64,000 bases of DNA from assembly GCA_937625935.1 (NCBI GenBank), contig OW569350.1:372001-436000 (forward strand), written 5' to 3'. The number at the start of each line of letters is the position of its first letter. Position 1 is the first letter of the stretch. The notes below the pieces were generated by a model. That model did not search any database. It saw nothing but the letters and a program-made list of their open reading frames with translations, and was not told where the DNA came from. Below, piece after piece: positions 27,711-38,500 of this stretch. This DNA comes from Tetramitus jugosus. Taxonomy: Eukaryota; Heterolobosea; Eutetramitea; Acrasida; Vahlkampfiidae. The position numbers were made by a program, and so were the translations under genes.

Positions 27711-29534
27711 TTAGGCCATTTTATTTACTAATTGTTGTTGAATGAGGGTGCTTACACTTTTGTTTTCAAGAATCCTGATCAATTGAGGTGCAATCTGACG
27801 TTCTTTGCACACTTTCGAATCCGTGTATTCACAGAGAGCGAGCAATGTGCGATAATCCCGAAAGTCTCCACCAAATGCTCCACGTGCGGGATACCCCCAT
27901 TTCTTGGTATATTCCACTATGTGTTCTTCGAGTGGTATGCGCTTATGATTGTTTTCCTTGCTGAGCAATGGAATCACATGGGGTCGAAGTTGATCATTTG
28001 TGAGCAAGGGAGACAAAGCATGGAAAGTTGTATTCACTCGGACCAGATCATGAATGATCGTATTCCCGGTGTCATTCGTGGTTCCAATGTCCATCTTCAT
28101 TTCATTCACCAGAAACAGTACAATCTCGAGCATAAAGAGATCGATTTGCTGGGATGATGAACCATACAAATTTTTCCAAAAGCTAAACCAACGAAATAAG
28201 AAATCATCTCCCTCCATAACCCTTTCATCCAAATCGAGTTGACAGTACTCCACCATGGTTTTAATTATGGATTTGAGATTGGTGGGTGATTCAATGTTCA
28301 ACTGAGAGAAAAACATGGACAAGAACTTGTTGCCCAGGCCTTCGAGAGAATAGGGCTCCTGTACTGATTTTCTAAATCGATAAATGTGAGGTGCCAAACA
28401 TGACAATGCCTCATGGTTCAATCGAAAGCTAACATATGCCTCCAATGGCATATCCACAACCGTTTCCGTAATGTCTAGAGCCGAATCCATCTCATGTTCA
28501 CTCAGCAAAGACACAACGTACTTTAACAGATCGTTCTCAATGTTTTGACTATCATGCAGACAAAACATGAGAATGGTCGTGGACATTGCCGATCGTTCTC
28601 TGTTCTCTGCATTGACCACGTTCAATGCCGAAAAGAAACAATTTCGAGCCAGATTCGCATTCACCGGACTTCCCAATTGTCCAAACTCAAATGATTCATA
28701 AATGCGAATACCACACTCAATAAAAAGTGGCAATAAATCGCGTAGTAACCACCATGAATACTGCATCTTCTTTTGTTGCTCCTGTCGCTCGAATTGTTGT
28801 GTTCTGCAATACTTGCGATACAATTTACAAAACAATGCCAAAACATCAGAATGAACACTGGGCGCACTCTTAATTACATCCAATTCTTGTCGTTTTTTAC
28901 TTTTGCTCCTTTCCTTTTCATCATTTTCATTCTTGTTTTTCATGAGATATTGTACTCTTTTATCGGCCATTAGCAATTCCCTTAACGTTTGCAATACAAT
29001 GGGCTTCTTTTTTTGATACGTTATAGAACTGTCCAATGGTAAGAAAGACCTCAAGTAGACTTCCATTGCCGTGCGTCTATTAACGCAATAGTTTTGTGAA
29101 AACCATTGCTTGACACACTCACGCTTCAACAAGATTGACAAATTCAAATCCTGTCGTTGTTTGCATGTGCGAGTCAAGTCTTTAATCAATGATTTTTCGA
29201 GGGTCATACTGTACAGGCAACATTTCCACAATCTACTCATTCTACTGTTCAACATTAATCGATACCAATGAGAATTGGCCATGGAGAGGTGAATAACAGC
29301 TTGAATATTTTCAAAGAGGAATGCTTCATTGTGGAATTGAGCGTTGAGGTCCATGAATCCATCAATATCTTTCACAGCTGTTGTTGGCTGCAGTGTAGTT
29401 GTATTGGGGAGGTCAACTTCATCGTTATTGGTGTTAGTTGGTGTGGGATCGAAAAAAACAACAAGAAAATTGAGAATGTGGAGTTTGCTCTCGTTGGGCA
29501 ATTGACTGAAAAGAGATGGCGTTGTTGTGGTCAT
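27711..29534 (-). CDS. F-box-like helical protein
   Basis: A 607-residue protein. The N-terminus has an F-box-like start (LFSQLPNESKLHILNFLV), followed after a Thr/Asn insert by AVIHLSMANSHWYRLMLNS and LWKCCL, the usual second half of an F-box. The remaining ~480 residues are helical with no motif I recognise; they may bind substrate. It could act in an SCF ubiquitin ligase. ATG at 29534. It converges with the CRAL-TRIO gene across 113 bp of T-rich sequence. Confidence 0.6.
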   Translation of the reverse strand: MTTTTPSLFSQLPNESKLHILNFLVVFFDPTPTNTNNDEVDLPNTTTLQPTTAVKDIDGFMDLNAQFHNEAFLFENIQAVIHLSMANSHWYRLMLNSRMSRLWKCCLYSMTLEKSLIKDLTRTCKQRQDLNLSILLKRECVKQWFSQNYCVNRRTAMEVYLRSFLPLDSSITYQKKKPIVLQTLRELLMADKRVQYLMKNKNENDEKERSKSKKRQELDVIKSAPSVHSDVLALFCKLYRKYCRTQQFERQEQQKKMQYSWWLLRDLLPLFIECGIRIYESFEFGQLGSPVNANLARNCFFSALNVVNAENRERSAMSTTILMFCLHDSQNIENDLLKYVVSLLSEHEMDSALDITETVVDMPLEAYVSFRLNHEALSCLAPHIYRFRKSVQEPYSLEGLGNKFLSMFFSQLNIESPTNLKSIIKTMVEYCQLDLDERVMEGDDFLFRWFSFWKNLYGSSSQQIDLFMLEIVLFLVNEMKMDIGTTNDTGNTIIHDLVRVNTTFHALSPLLTNDQLRPHVIPLLSKENNHKRIPLEEHIVEYTKKWGYPARGAFGGDFRDYRTLLALCEYTDSKVCKERQIAPQLIRILENKSVSTLIQQQLVNKMA

Positions 29535-30246
29535 TTTGTGTGAGGTGGTGTTTGTTCTGGACTAGAGGTGCCACGAAGTAAAAGTATGTCCGGAGGAGAA
29601 ACAATTCACCTTCCAACACGAATCAGGAACTCCGAATACACGATAAGATAGATATCATCAAGCATTTTGGTGCAGCGGTTGGCGCGACGGTCTCATAACC
29701 CGTCAGTCCCAGGATCGACCTGGGAATTGATAAGGAGATTCAACATATTTTCAATGCGTTTAGCTCAATTAATAAGGGACCTTATTGTGCACCTCTTGGA
29801 ACTTTCAAGCGAGAACTTCCACCGAACCACAATAATTCTTTTTGGACAACAATGATCTGGGTGCAATAAATTTGAGGGGATGAGAGCAACAACCTATTGC
29901 AGAGCAGAACACAAGTCCTTCATCTACTTCTTTTCGCAGTTCAGCCTGTTCAAAACAGGTGTGTGGTTAGGAGCCAAAAGCCTGGCATCCGCCACATCAA
30001 TCTAATAAACAGAAGAAAACCTTCATCGTTCAAGTCCCTTTGTGCGAATTACTTTGCCCTTTTACTAATTCGTCCAACTTCGTTCTTACTTTGTCATCGT
30101 TCCATCGGTTGGTAACCCTCGAACAACATATGAACCATTCTCTAATTGTCACATGGCATCTTCAAGTCAAAGCGACTTGACTTCCCTAGCGTTCCCTAAT
30201 TTGGATTCATTCGTTGCAACAATAAAATGATCATCATCTTGAATTT
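29535..30246. other. Intergenic region around tRNA-Met-like relic
   Basis: 712 bp with no protein gene supported. It contains the tRNA-like sequence at 29661-29732, GGAACTCCG at 29626-29634, and a 7-bp hairpin TCAAGTC-AAAGC-GACTTGA at 30162-30180. Confidence 0.45.
29661..29732 (+). pseudogene. tRNA-Met(CAU)-like relic
   Basis: The D arm (GTGC-AGCGGTTG-GCGC) and anticodon arm (ACGGT-CTCATAA-CCCGT, anticodon CAT with a 31-39 mismatch also seen in eukaryotic elongator tRNA-Met) are good. The T arm CCCAGG-ATCGA-CCTGGG has a 5-nt loop, as if two bases were lost. The acceptor arms AGCATTT and AATTGAT pair at only five of seven positions. No T run follows closely. It looks like a decayed or highly divergent tRNA-Met. 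Confidence 0.5.
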
Positions 30247-31563
30247 CTAAGAGCTATTGATAGTTGTTTTATTACGCTTATTTGGCACAAAAGGCATGGC
30301 CGCACCAAAGAATGCATAATGCAACTCGGCTGGTGATTGCTCATTGTCACTCGTGAGCGAAGATGCCACATCTGCCATGACCATATCCGAATAATTTCTC
30401 TTCATTGGATTCTCATTCTCCGCAGCACCAACATGTGTAGCAGTGGTGGATCGACGGAAATGATCACTCGATAATTGGAACGTGAATGGATTTTGTTGTT
30501 GTTGCTGCTGTTGTTGTTGTTGAGAGGAGAATTGAGAGGCTGGGGCTGAATCGAACACGAATCGAAGACTATTGTTTGTGTGATTATTGTGATGATTACT
30601 CGTCGTACTCGATGACCGATGATTGTTGTTCATGTGAGGTTGATGATGATGATTGCTAGTGGTGGTAGTGGTGCTAGATGATGGTGTGCCGTTGTTGTTA
30701 CTGACTAATGACGATGATAAAGTAGAAGAAGAAGAAGAAGATGATGGTTGCGAGTTGTTCGAATTGAATGGATTCCATGATTGGAAAGTAGTTGATGTCG
30801 CATTGTACAAGTGTTGTTGTTGAGGATGGTGGTGGTGTTGATTGGTGCTAGAGGATGATGGTATTGACGAATTGTTGTTGTTGTTGTGTTTGTTTCCTAT
30901 AATCGTCAGTGATGGTGATTGTCGACAATTCACAGTATGATGAGATGTACTACTACTACTGCTGCTACTGTTATGATTGGTTCGTGTTGGTATCATTGAT
31001 GAACTAATAGATGAATCAAATGGTGATGATTGATGAGAAACAAGAGATTCCAATGGAGAGGAATCTAGAGTAGGTGTGGTATTGGTAGATGTAGATGCTA
31101 TTGTTGCAACTTCTCTTGTTGTGTGAAAAGAAGACATGTCATCATCGTCTTCATCTTCTTCAGATTCACAGATCGAATTGGACGATGAAGAAGAAGATGA
31201 TGATGAAATGGAAGAAGAAGAAGAAGCAGAGGATAATGATGATGGTGATGAAGGAGTCAAGGGCGATACTTCTGATGATGATGCTGTGGAAGCTTGTGAT
31301 GGTCCAATCACTGTTTTGCCCTTTTCTTTTGTAATGACTTCTTGTTGCATCAAATAAACGAAATTCAATAGAAAATCAATTGAAATCATGGAATGATTGG
31401 ACGCCTTGTGACTCAATAACATTTCATTCAATCGATCCAATGTTTTTTTCACGCCTTGATTGTAAGCTTTTCGGTTCTGTTGAAGCGTGTTCATGTAGAA
31501 TTGTGTCAGTGTGTTGGCCGTGAGGCAGAATTGACTCTTGAGTTGACTTTCAATTTGTTCCAT
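30247..31563 (-). CDS. Ser/Asn/Gln/His-rich protein, possibly HAPSTR1-like (C16orf72)
   Basis: A 438-residue protein, mostly low complexity. The N-terminal ~75 residues are ordered: FCLTANTLTQFYMNTLQQNR and KAYNQGVKKTLDRLNEML, similar to the FQ-AATAVTNLYKESV-AHQRSFDIGIQIGY segment of HAPSTR1 stress-response regulators. The C-terminus ends PFVPNKRNK, comparable with the terminal THKRNR of that family. Between them lie Ser, Asn and Gln runs and an acidic block (EEDEDDDD). The family link is tentative; without it this is a hypothetical nuclear-type protein. ATG at 31563, convergent with nothing, divergent from transaldolase. Confidence 0.6.
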   Translation of the reverse strand: MEQIESQLKSQFCLTANTLTQFYMNTLQQNRKAYNQGVKKTLDRLNEMLLSHKASNHSMISIDFLLNFVYLMQQEVITKEKGKTVIGPSQASTASSSEVSPLTPSSPSSLSSASSSSSISSSSSSSSSNSICESEEDEDDDDMSSFHTTREVATIASTSTNTTPTLDSSPLESLVSHQSSPFDSSISSSMIPTRTNHNSSSSSSSTSHHTVNCRQSPSLTIIGNKHNNNNNSSIPSSSSTNQHHHHPQQQHLYNATSTTFQSWNPFNSNNSQPSSSSSSSTLSSSLVSNNNGTPSSSTTTTTSNHHHQPHMNNNHRSSSTTSNHHNNHTNNSLRFVFDSAPASQFSSQQQQQQQQQQNPFTFQLSSDHFRRSTTATHVGAAENENPMKRNYSDMVMADVASSLTSDNEQSPAELHYAFFGAAMPFVPNKRNKTTINSS

Positions 31564-31740
31564 GGTTGTTGATGAATACTGGTGTCTCTGATCTCAAAAG
31601 GGTGTTTTTTGACGAAGCTTTTTTTTCTGTCAGAAGTTTGAGCAAATGATTCCAAATTTTGCTGGATCTCTCGTTTGCGACCTTCAAGAACGACGTTGAA
31701 ACAAACAGTTTCGCGCAGAAAAATCTACGGCAAATTTTCA

Positions 31741-31764
31741 CTCCGCATTGACCAAATTGCGGAG
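31741..31764. promoter_or_regulatory. Inverted repeat in divergent promoter (HAPSTR1-like / transaldolase)
   Basis: CTCCGCA, 10 nt, TGCGGAG: a perfect 7-bp inverted repeat with a one-turn spacer, inside the 340-bp gap 31564-31903 that holds no gene. A similar element lies at 57697-57720. Confidence 0.45.
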
Positions 31765-31903
31765 ATGGACTAATCCAAAAATAATCCGTTTTTGATTTGA
31801 AGAAAATCTTCTGGTGCGAAACGCATACCTCACAAGAAAAACCAAAGCAAAAAGCAATCACTGTAATATTAAGCTACAACAACTCACCACCATTATCATT
31901 ATT

Positions 31904-32881
31904 ATGCCATCTCAATTAGAAGTTATTAAAAAGTACACCACAATCGTTGCCGATACCGGTGATTTCGAGTCCATGAAAAAGTTTACTCCTCAAGACGCCA
32001 CAACCAATCCAAGTTTGTTGTTCCAAGCCTCTCAATTGGAACCGTACAAGCACTTGGTAGAGGATGCCGTCAAGTATGGTCGTACAGTGAACCCAAGTCA
32101 TCCTCTCGAGCCAACCTTGGACAAATTGGCTGTTAATTTTGGATGTGAGATCCTGAAGATTGTCCCAGGCAGAGTATCCACAGAAGTTGATGCTAGACTT
32201 TCATTTGACACTGAAGGTACTGTAAAGAAGGCTTTGGAGTTGATTGAGCTGTACAAGCAAGCAGGCATTGACAAGAGCAGAGTGTTGATCAAGATTGCAT
32301 CCACATGGGAGGGAATTCAAGCCGGAAGAATTCTGGAGAGAGATCATGGCATTCATGTGAACATGACTCTCTTGTTCAGCATGTCTCAAGCCATTGCTTG
32401 TGCCGAAGCTGGTGCTACACTCATCTCGCCATTCGTCGGTAGAATTTTCGACTGGTATAAGAATGCAAATCCAAGCAAGGCAGAAGAGTACGTCAAGGTG
32501 CCATCCACTGATCCAGGTGTTCAAAGTGTGACCAACATTTACAATTACTTTAAGAAGTTTGGATACAAGACTGTTGTGATGGGTGCTAGCTTCAGAAACA
32601 TTGGTGAGATTAGAGAGTTGACTGGATGTGATCTGTTGACTGTCAGTCCATCTCTACTCAAGGAACTCGATACATTGGAGGCCGATGGTGAAGTCACTCA
32701 AAAATTGAACGCTGAAGCTGCTCTGGACATGGACATTCAACGTCTGGACATGAATGAGAAGACATTCCGTTGGATGATGAACGAAGATGCCATGGCAACT
32801 GAGAAGCTAGCAGAGGGCATTCGTAACTTCTCCAAGGATCTTGTCAAGCTCGAGCACTATGTCGCACAAATCTTGGATTAG
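31904..32881 (+). CDS. TALDO1: Transaldolase
   Basis: A 325-residue class I aldolase of the non-oxidative pentose phosphate pathway, exchanging a three-carbon unit between sedoheptulose 7-phosphate and glyceraldehyde 3-phosphate. The Schiff-base lysine is in RVLIKIASTWEG. Other landmarks are DATTNPSLL at the N-terminus, VNMTLLFSMSQAIACAEAGA, SPFVGRI-DW and GASFRN. Length matches the classic TalB/human form. The start is the ATG at 31904 (MPSQLEVIKK); the upstream extension begins with GTG and is leader. Confidence 0.97.
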   Translation: MPSQLEVIKKYTTIVADTGDFESMKKFTPQDATTNPSLLFQASQLEPYKHLVEDAVKYGRTVNPSHPLEPTLDKLAVNFGCEILKIVPGRVSTEVDARLSFDTEGTVKKALELIELYKQAGIDKSRVLIKIASTWEGIQAGRILERDHGIHVNMTLLFSMSQAIACAEAGATLISPFVGRIFDWYKNANPSKAEEYVKVPSTDPGVQSVTNIYNYFKKFGYKTVVMGASFRNIGEIRELTGCDLLTVSPSLLKELDTLEADGEVTQKLNAEAALDMDIQRLDMNEKTFRWMMNEDAMATEKLAEGIRNFSKDLVKLEHYVAQILD

Positions 32882-33014
32882 AGCCATCGAAACAACTGTA
32901 CCAAGAATAAAAAAAGATAAATTCGAATGCAACTTCATCCAAATTGTTGAACTTGTGTGGAAAAAGAATTCTTCCATTCAGCCAACAAAACAAAACTCAT
33001 CAATTAACACCAAA

Positions 33015-35414
33015 ATGATGCTCAGTCAATCATCGCGCCATCTTTGGGGCATGAAGCGCCTCCTCACAACGACCAGTAATGTTCACTCCATGTCAGCATT
33101 TACACATCTCTACTCTAGCTCCTCTCCTCTCATGTCTCAAACATCCGCTTTTCCCGCCATTTCCCTGCCATCTACAGTCTTGGCCCAGAGCTATGCCATC
33201 AAAAAAAAGTTGGTCACAAAGAAAAAATCAACCACCACCAAATCAGCAGCAACAACAACAAAAAAGAAGAGTTCTGCAGTTACCTCCAAGAAGACAAAGA
33301 AGGTAAGCCACGATGATGATGATGGTGATGACGATTATGATGCACCAATGAAAATTCGTGTTGTTGCCACTTCGAACATCCCCAAGAGACCATCATCACC
33401 ACCACCAACAAAAACAACATCAAATCCAACAAAAACAGCATCAACAAAATTCACACCATCGAATGCATCTCCATCCTCCTCTACCAAATTCAAGTCCAGC
33501 AAATCACCAGTCACCACTACCACCACCACTACTCCTCGATCGAAATCGCAATTGCCACCTTCTTCATCCCAAAAACAAGTGAATCGAACCTATGGCAACA
33601 ACAATAAGAGTCATTATGAGAAGAACAAGGATAACAACAAGAATCGATCATTTGCAGCTCAATCATCAGCGAACAACAACAAATTTGCCAAAAACAATAA
33701 CTTTCCAAAGAAACATGTGAATGACAGCACCACCACTAATACTAATAATACGAGTGCTCCAGTATACAAGAACATGAAACGCAATCAACCATTCAATAAG
33801 GACAATTTGACGAACAACAACAACAACAATAAGAGCAATAGTAGTAGTAATAGTAGTAGTTTTATGAAAAACAAGCCAAGAAGCAATGAAAGGAATAACA
33901 ACAAGAACGCTTCTTCTTCACCATTGAGATCGATTGGTGCCAAGAATGATGATCCACTAAAGATTCGATTCGATGAGCGACACACTGTCACCATCCTCTA
34001 TCGATACTATCAAATGATCGCTCAACAAAAGCAGAATCAAGCGAGCAAACAAACAGAGTCAGAATCACAAATGCCATTGGACTTGTTTGTGCATCGATAC
34101 ATGAAGCAAAACAATGGAATCGGATCCATCAACCGAAACAACATTTCACAGACGGTGTATGATATGACGCGATGGATGTTGTTGTTGAATTACTTGGCCA
34201 AATCACAGGCATTTTTCAATAAGCACAAGTGGCTCATTGATCTCAAGGACGACTTGCACAGACAACAAGTGGCTCATGCACTAAAGTTGAAGGAACAACA
34301 GGACGGTCAACAAGTGTCAGGGATGCAGTTGTTCCAGGACAGGAGAGTCATTGATGACATTGTCGATTGGAGAATGAAGTACTATATTTTCAATTTGATC
34401 AAGAACGAACTGAACCAGATTATTGAGTCGGGTGAGATTACCAGATTGAGCGTATTGCCAGAAGATCTTGAAATACCGGACAATATTCTTGTGAGTTGTC
34501 CTGCAGAGTTGTTTGACATGTTCGAGAGAGATTTGGGCAAAGAGAAGGCCATGAAGTTTTGTTTGATCAATATGAGCCAAGCACCAGTGTTCCTCCGTCT
34601 CAATCCACTCCGAGTCGAAAGCAGAGATTACTTTGTCAAGTTGATTCAATCCAAATTGGACGATCCAGCATTCAATGCAGGAAAATCTTCAAAGGATGAA
34701 TTGGAAGAGTCCAAGAAGAAGAAGGGCATCGTACAACCATGCAAGTCTGCTCCATGGGGTGTTAGACTGTCTCGCAGATTCCAATTCAGAGACTGGGAAG
34801 AGTACGAGAATGGATTATTTGAGATTCAGGACGAGGGAAGTCAGATGGTTGGTGAATTGATGAACCCTGAACCAGGGCAATTAGTCATGGACTATTGTGC
34901 TGGCAGTGGTGGTAAGACTCTTTCGTTTGCACACAAGATGAGAAACACTGGTCAAATCTACATTACTGATATTAGGGATCATGTTCTACTGGAGGCAAAG
35001 AAGAGAATGAAGCGTGCTGGTATTCAAAATATTCAACCACTCACCAAGAATCATCCTCATCTCGCAAGAATGAAGTACAAGATGGATTGGGTCTTGGTTG
35101 ATGTACCATGCAGTGGCACTGGAACACTCCGAAGAAATCCTGAACTCAAGTATCGAGTTTCAGCAGAGTGGATCTCAAGATTGGTCAAAACTCAGAGAGA
35201 AATCTTTGATGAATCGTTCCAGTACTTGAAACGAGATCCTGATAGCAGAATCGTGTATGCCACCTGCAGTGTCTTCAAGAGAGAAAACGAAGACCAGATT
35301 GAATACTTTAAGAAAAAGTATGGTCTCAAAGAAGTAGGCGAGCGTATTAGTTTCCTGCCTCAATACAACGGATACGATGGCTTGTTTGGTGTCGTTCTGG
35401 CTCCGATCCAATAA
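33015..35414 (+). CDS. NOP2/Sun (RsmB-type) RNA cytosine-C5 methyltransferase with long disordered N-terminus
   Basis: A 799-residue protein. The first ~50 residues (LWGMKRLLTTTSNVHSM...) are Ser/Thr-rich with basic residues and few acids, so a mitochondrial presequence is possible. Residues about 60-310 are Lys/Ser/Thr/Asn/Pro low complexity. The C-terminal ~250 residues are the methyltransferase: AdoMet motif I MDYCAGSGGKTLSFAHKM, motif IV VDVPCSGTGTLRRNPE and motif VI YATCSVF with the catalytic Cys, plus the general-acid Cys in DVPCSG. This makes m5C in rRNA or tRNA; the exact NSUN group is uncertain. The ATGATG at 33015 is chosen, 133 bp after transaldolase. Confidence 0.85.
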   Translation: MMLSQSSRHLWGMKRLLTTTSNVHSMSAFTHLYSSSSPLMSQTSAFPAISLPSTVLAQSYAIKKKLVTKKKSTTTKSAATTTKKKSSAVTSKKTKKVSHDDDDGDDDYDAPMKIRVVATSNIPKRPSSPPPTKTTSNPTKTASTKFTPSNASPSSSTKFKSSKSPVTTTTTTTPRSKSQLPPSSSQKQVNRTYGNNNKSHYEKNKDNNKNRSFAAQSSANNNKFAKNNNFPKKHVNDSTTTNTNNTSAPVYKNMKRNQPFNKDNLTNNNNNNKSNSSSNSSSFMKNKPRSNERNNNKNASSSPLRSIGAKNDDPLKIRFDERHTVTILYRYYQMIAQQKQNQASKQTESESQMPLDLFVHRYMKQNNGIGSINRNNISQTVYDMTRWMLLLNYLAKSQAFFNKHKWLIDLKDDLHRQQVAHALKLKEQQDGQQVSGMQLFQDRRVIDDIVDWRMKYYIFNLIKNELNQIIESGEITRLSVLPEDLEIPDNILVSCPAELFDMFERDLGKEKAMKFCLINMSQAPVFLRLNPLRVESRDYFVKLIQSKLDDPAFNAGKSSKDELEESKKKKGIVQPCKSAPWGVRLSRRFQFRDWEEYENGLFEIQDEGSQMVGELMNPEPGQLVMDYCAGSGGKTLSFAHKMRNTGQIYITDIRDHVLLEAKKRMKRAGIQNIQPLTKNHPHLARMKYKMDWVLVDVPCSGTGTLRRNPELKYRVSAEWISRLVKTQREIFDESFQYLKRDPDSRIVYATCSVFKRENEDQIEYFKKKYGLKEVGERISFLPQYNGYDGLFGVVLAPIQ

Positions 35415-35543
35415 TAAAACAACAATAGTTTTCCTTCACTTTTCATGAACTTTCTGGAAGTTTGTGTCCGTTGAACAACTTTCTGCTGTCAAAAAACAAA
35501 AACAAGTCCTAACAACCAGACAAGAGAGTCGAACGAACACACA

Positions 35544-38500
35544 ATGGACGACGACCGTGATCAGTTTGTGCAACAAATTCAACAGATTGCTCAGGCCATC
35601 GAAACCAAGAGTCAATCCACGGAGATTGCCCAGTTGAGACAACCATCTCTACTATCGAGCAACTGTACGCTGAGAGCTCATCAGCTCAAGGGTCTCTCAT
35701 GGCTCATTGCTCTTCATTCCTGTGGGTACAATGGTATTCTGGGTGATGATATGGGGTTGGGAAAGACACTGCAGACCATTAGTTATCTCGCCTATTGTGT
35801 CGGAGAGCAAAAACAACGAGGTCCCTTCTTGATTGTAGCACCGTTGAGCATTGTTCAGAACTGGAAAAATGAATTTGATCGATTTTGTCCTTCGATGCGA
35901 GTGACGGTATACATTGGCAATCAGTTTGAACGAGAGGAGATTCAAGAGGAGATTATTGAGCACGTAAGGGATGATCAGTCTGGTGATGAGAGTGATCCAG
36001 AACTGCCCTTTGATGTCTTAGTGACCAGTTATGACATGATTTTGTCAGATGTGGATTTTTTGATGCGGTTCAAGTGGCGTTGTGTAGTTGTGGATGAGGC
36101 TCATCGGTTAAAGAATGCAGATTCCAAGCTATATCTAACGTTGAAGCAACAGTTTGAAATGCCACGTATCATTTTATTGACCGGAACACCAGTGCACAAT
36201 AACATCAAGGAATTGTTCGCCCTGATGCACTTTATATTGCCCAATCTGTTTAGTGATGAGGATCAGTTTCTGTCTTGGTTTCCAATGGATGCGATCATGT
36301 CTGGTGAGGGTGACACATTGAATTATTTTCATCAGATATTGAGACCCTTTCTTCTTCGAAGGAAGAAATCTGAGATTTTGGACGACTTGCCTGCAAAGGC
36401 CGAACATATTTTGTATACGACGCTGAGTTCAATGCAGAGAAAGTACTACAAGGGTGTTTTAACAAAAGATAGTAGCGCTTTTGGTTCTAAGAACAAGAGA
36501 TCACTGACGAATGTACTGTTAAATTTGAGAAAGTGCTGTAATCATCCCTATTTATTTGAAGGTGCTGAACCAGAACCGTATGTAGAAGGAGAACACTTGG
36601 TGAACAACAGTGGAAAGATGGTTTTGTTGGATAAGTTATTGAGAAAGTTACGTGATGAAGGCCACAAAGTGTTGATATTTAGTCAGATGACATCTATGCT
36701 TGATATTTTGGTATGTTGAATGATATGAATCATATTGTCAATTGAAATCTGAGAATGATCTGACACTTACCCTTTTACAGCAAGACTATATGCACTTTAG
36801 AAAATATCCCTATGAGAGATTAGATGGAAGTGTCAGAGGCGAAGAACGTTTCAGTGCTATCGATAACTTCTCAGGTGATTCTGATACATTTGTATTCTTG
36901 CTTTCTACACGTGCTGGCGGTATGGGACTGAATTTGGTTGCTGCAGATACAGTGATATTTACTGACTTAGACTTTAATCCTCAGATGGATTTGCAAGCTC
37001 AGGAAAGAATCTACAGAATCGGACAAAAGAGAGATGTTACAATATATCGCTTAATCACACAAAATACTGTCGAGGAAGTCATGCTGAAACGTTCCTTCAA
37101 CAAGATGGCTCTATCTATGAATGCTATCGAAAAGGGTGGATTCAGTTCTGGAAAGGACGAAACACTGGCCACTGAAGATATCCTGCAACTTATCAAGTAT
37201 GGTCTCCATAAGATTGTTAGTGACGAAACCAGTGAAGCAGATGACGCAGATGACAGACTAAAGCGCATGAATATTGACGAGATATTGAATGACAAGAAAA
37301 CAGTATCATTTGGAGAGATGACCAACAAGTCTATCGGTTTAGATAAGGATGCACTTGACGACAAAAACGAACAAGAAGAATCGGAACGAGCTGCTGAGAG
37401 TTTGTATCTGTTCGAGGGTAAAAACTATGATACCAAGAAGAAAACAACCAAAGGCAAACAGCCCTCTCGTCGTAGCACTCCGAGAGAAATTGTTATCACT
37501 GGCTCCAAATCAAGTGATAACGAGGAACCCTCTGATTATTCCGATGATGATGATGAACCACCTGTTAGAGTGTACTCACTAAGGAAAAGAAAGACTGATG
37601 ACACATCACGTACTTCGAGTAAGCAAAAACGAACCAGTGGATACAAATCTCTGAATATTGTAATTCAAGAAGAAGATGAATACAATGATGAATCAGACAA
37701 TGAATTGGACAACATTAGCGATAGTATAGATCTCAGTCAAACAACTTTGCTTAATGCTGGAAGAAATATCAATTATGTTATTGGTGATGCCACTTCACCC
37801 TTGGACAAATCAGATGGAGCTAAGATGATCATTAATTGTGTTTCGGATCGAGGATCTTGGGCGCGAGGTGGATTCTGCTCTGCCATTATCAACAATCTTT
37901 CAAATGAGCCAAAGGATAGGTATGAAGAGGCAGGAAAGAACAGTGATCTTTCTCTCGGTGATGCCCAAATGGTGTCAATACCTAACGATTCACATATTTA
38001 TGTGATCAATGTTGTGGCTCAGAGCTATGACAGACAATCTGGAAAGCATGGCGGAATTGAACTATCTGCACTTCAGACTGCATTTAACAAGGTGCGGTAT
38101 GCTGCCAAAGAGATTGGTGCTTCTGTTCATATGCCCAGAATCGGCTGGGGTTTACCTAATTTCAATTGGTACGGAGTGGAGCGAATCATTAAGAAGTATC
38201 TCGTTAATGCAGGTGTGCCAACATATGTGTACTATTACAAACGAGGAGGAGGCTCCAACTCCTCTTCTACGCCGCGATCTGTAAAGAAAGTGACCCGCAA
38301 GATGAATTCATCGCCCGCAACAGGAGCACAGACATCCGCATCAAAACCTGCCACCAGCCCCAATGTTGTGCCTCCTGTCTCAAACAGTAATGATCAAGAC
38401 ATATTTGAAGATGTCAAGTTTGTCCTGTATGATTTGGATGAGGCAGAAGCCAAGCAACTGAAGCGAATCATCATTGAAAATGGGGGATCTGTCTCCAGCC

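Noticed and set aside
31814-31903. 30-residue N-terminal extension of transaldolase
   Set aside because: The extension starts with GTG and the ATG at 31904 gives the usual length of the family.
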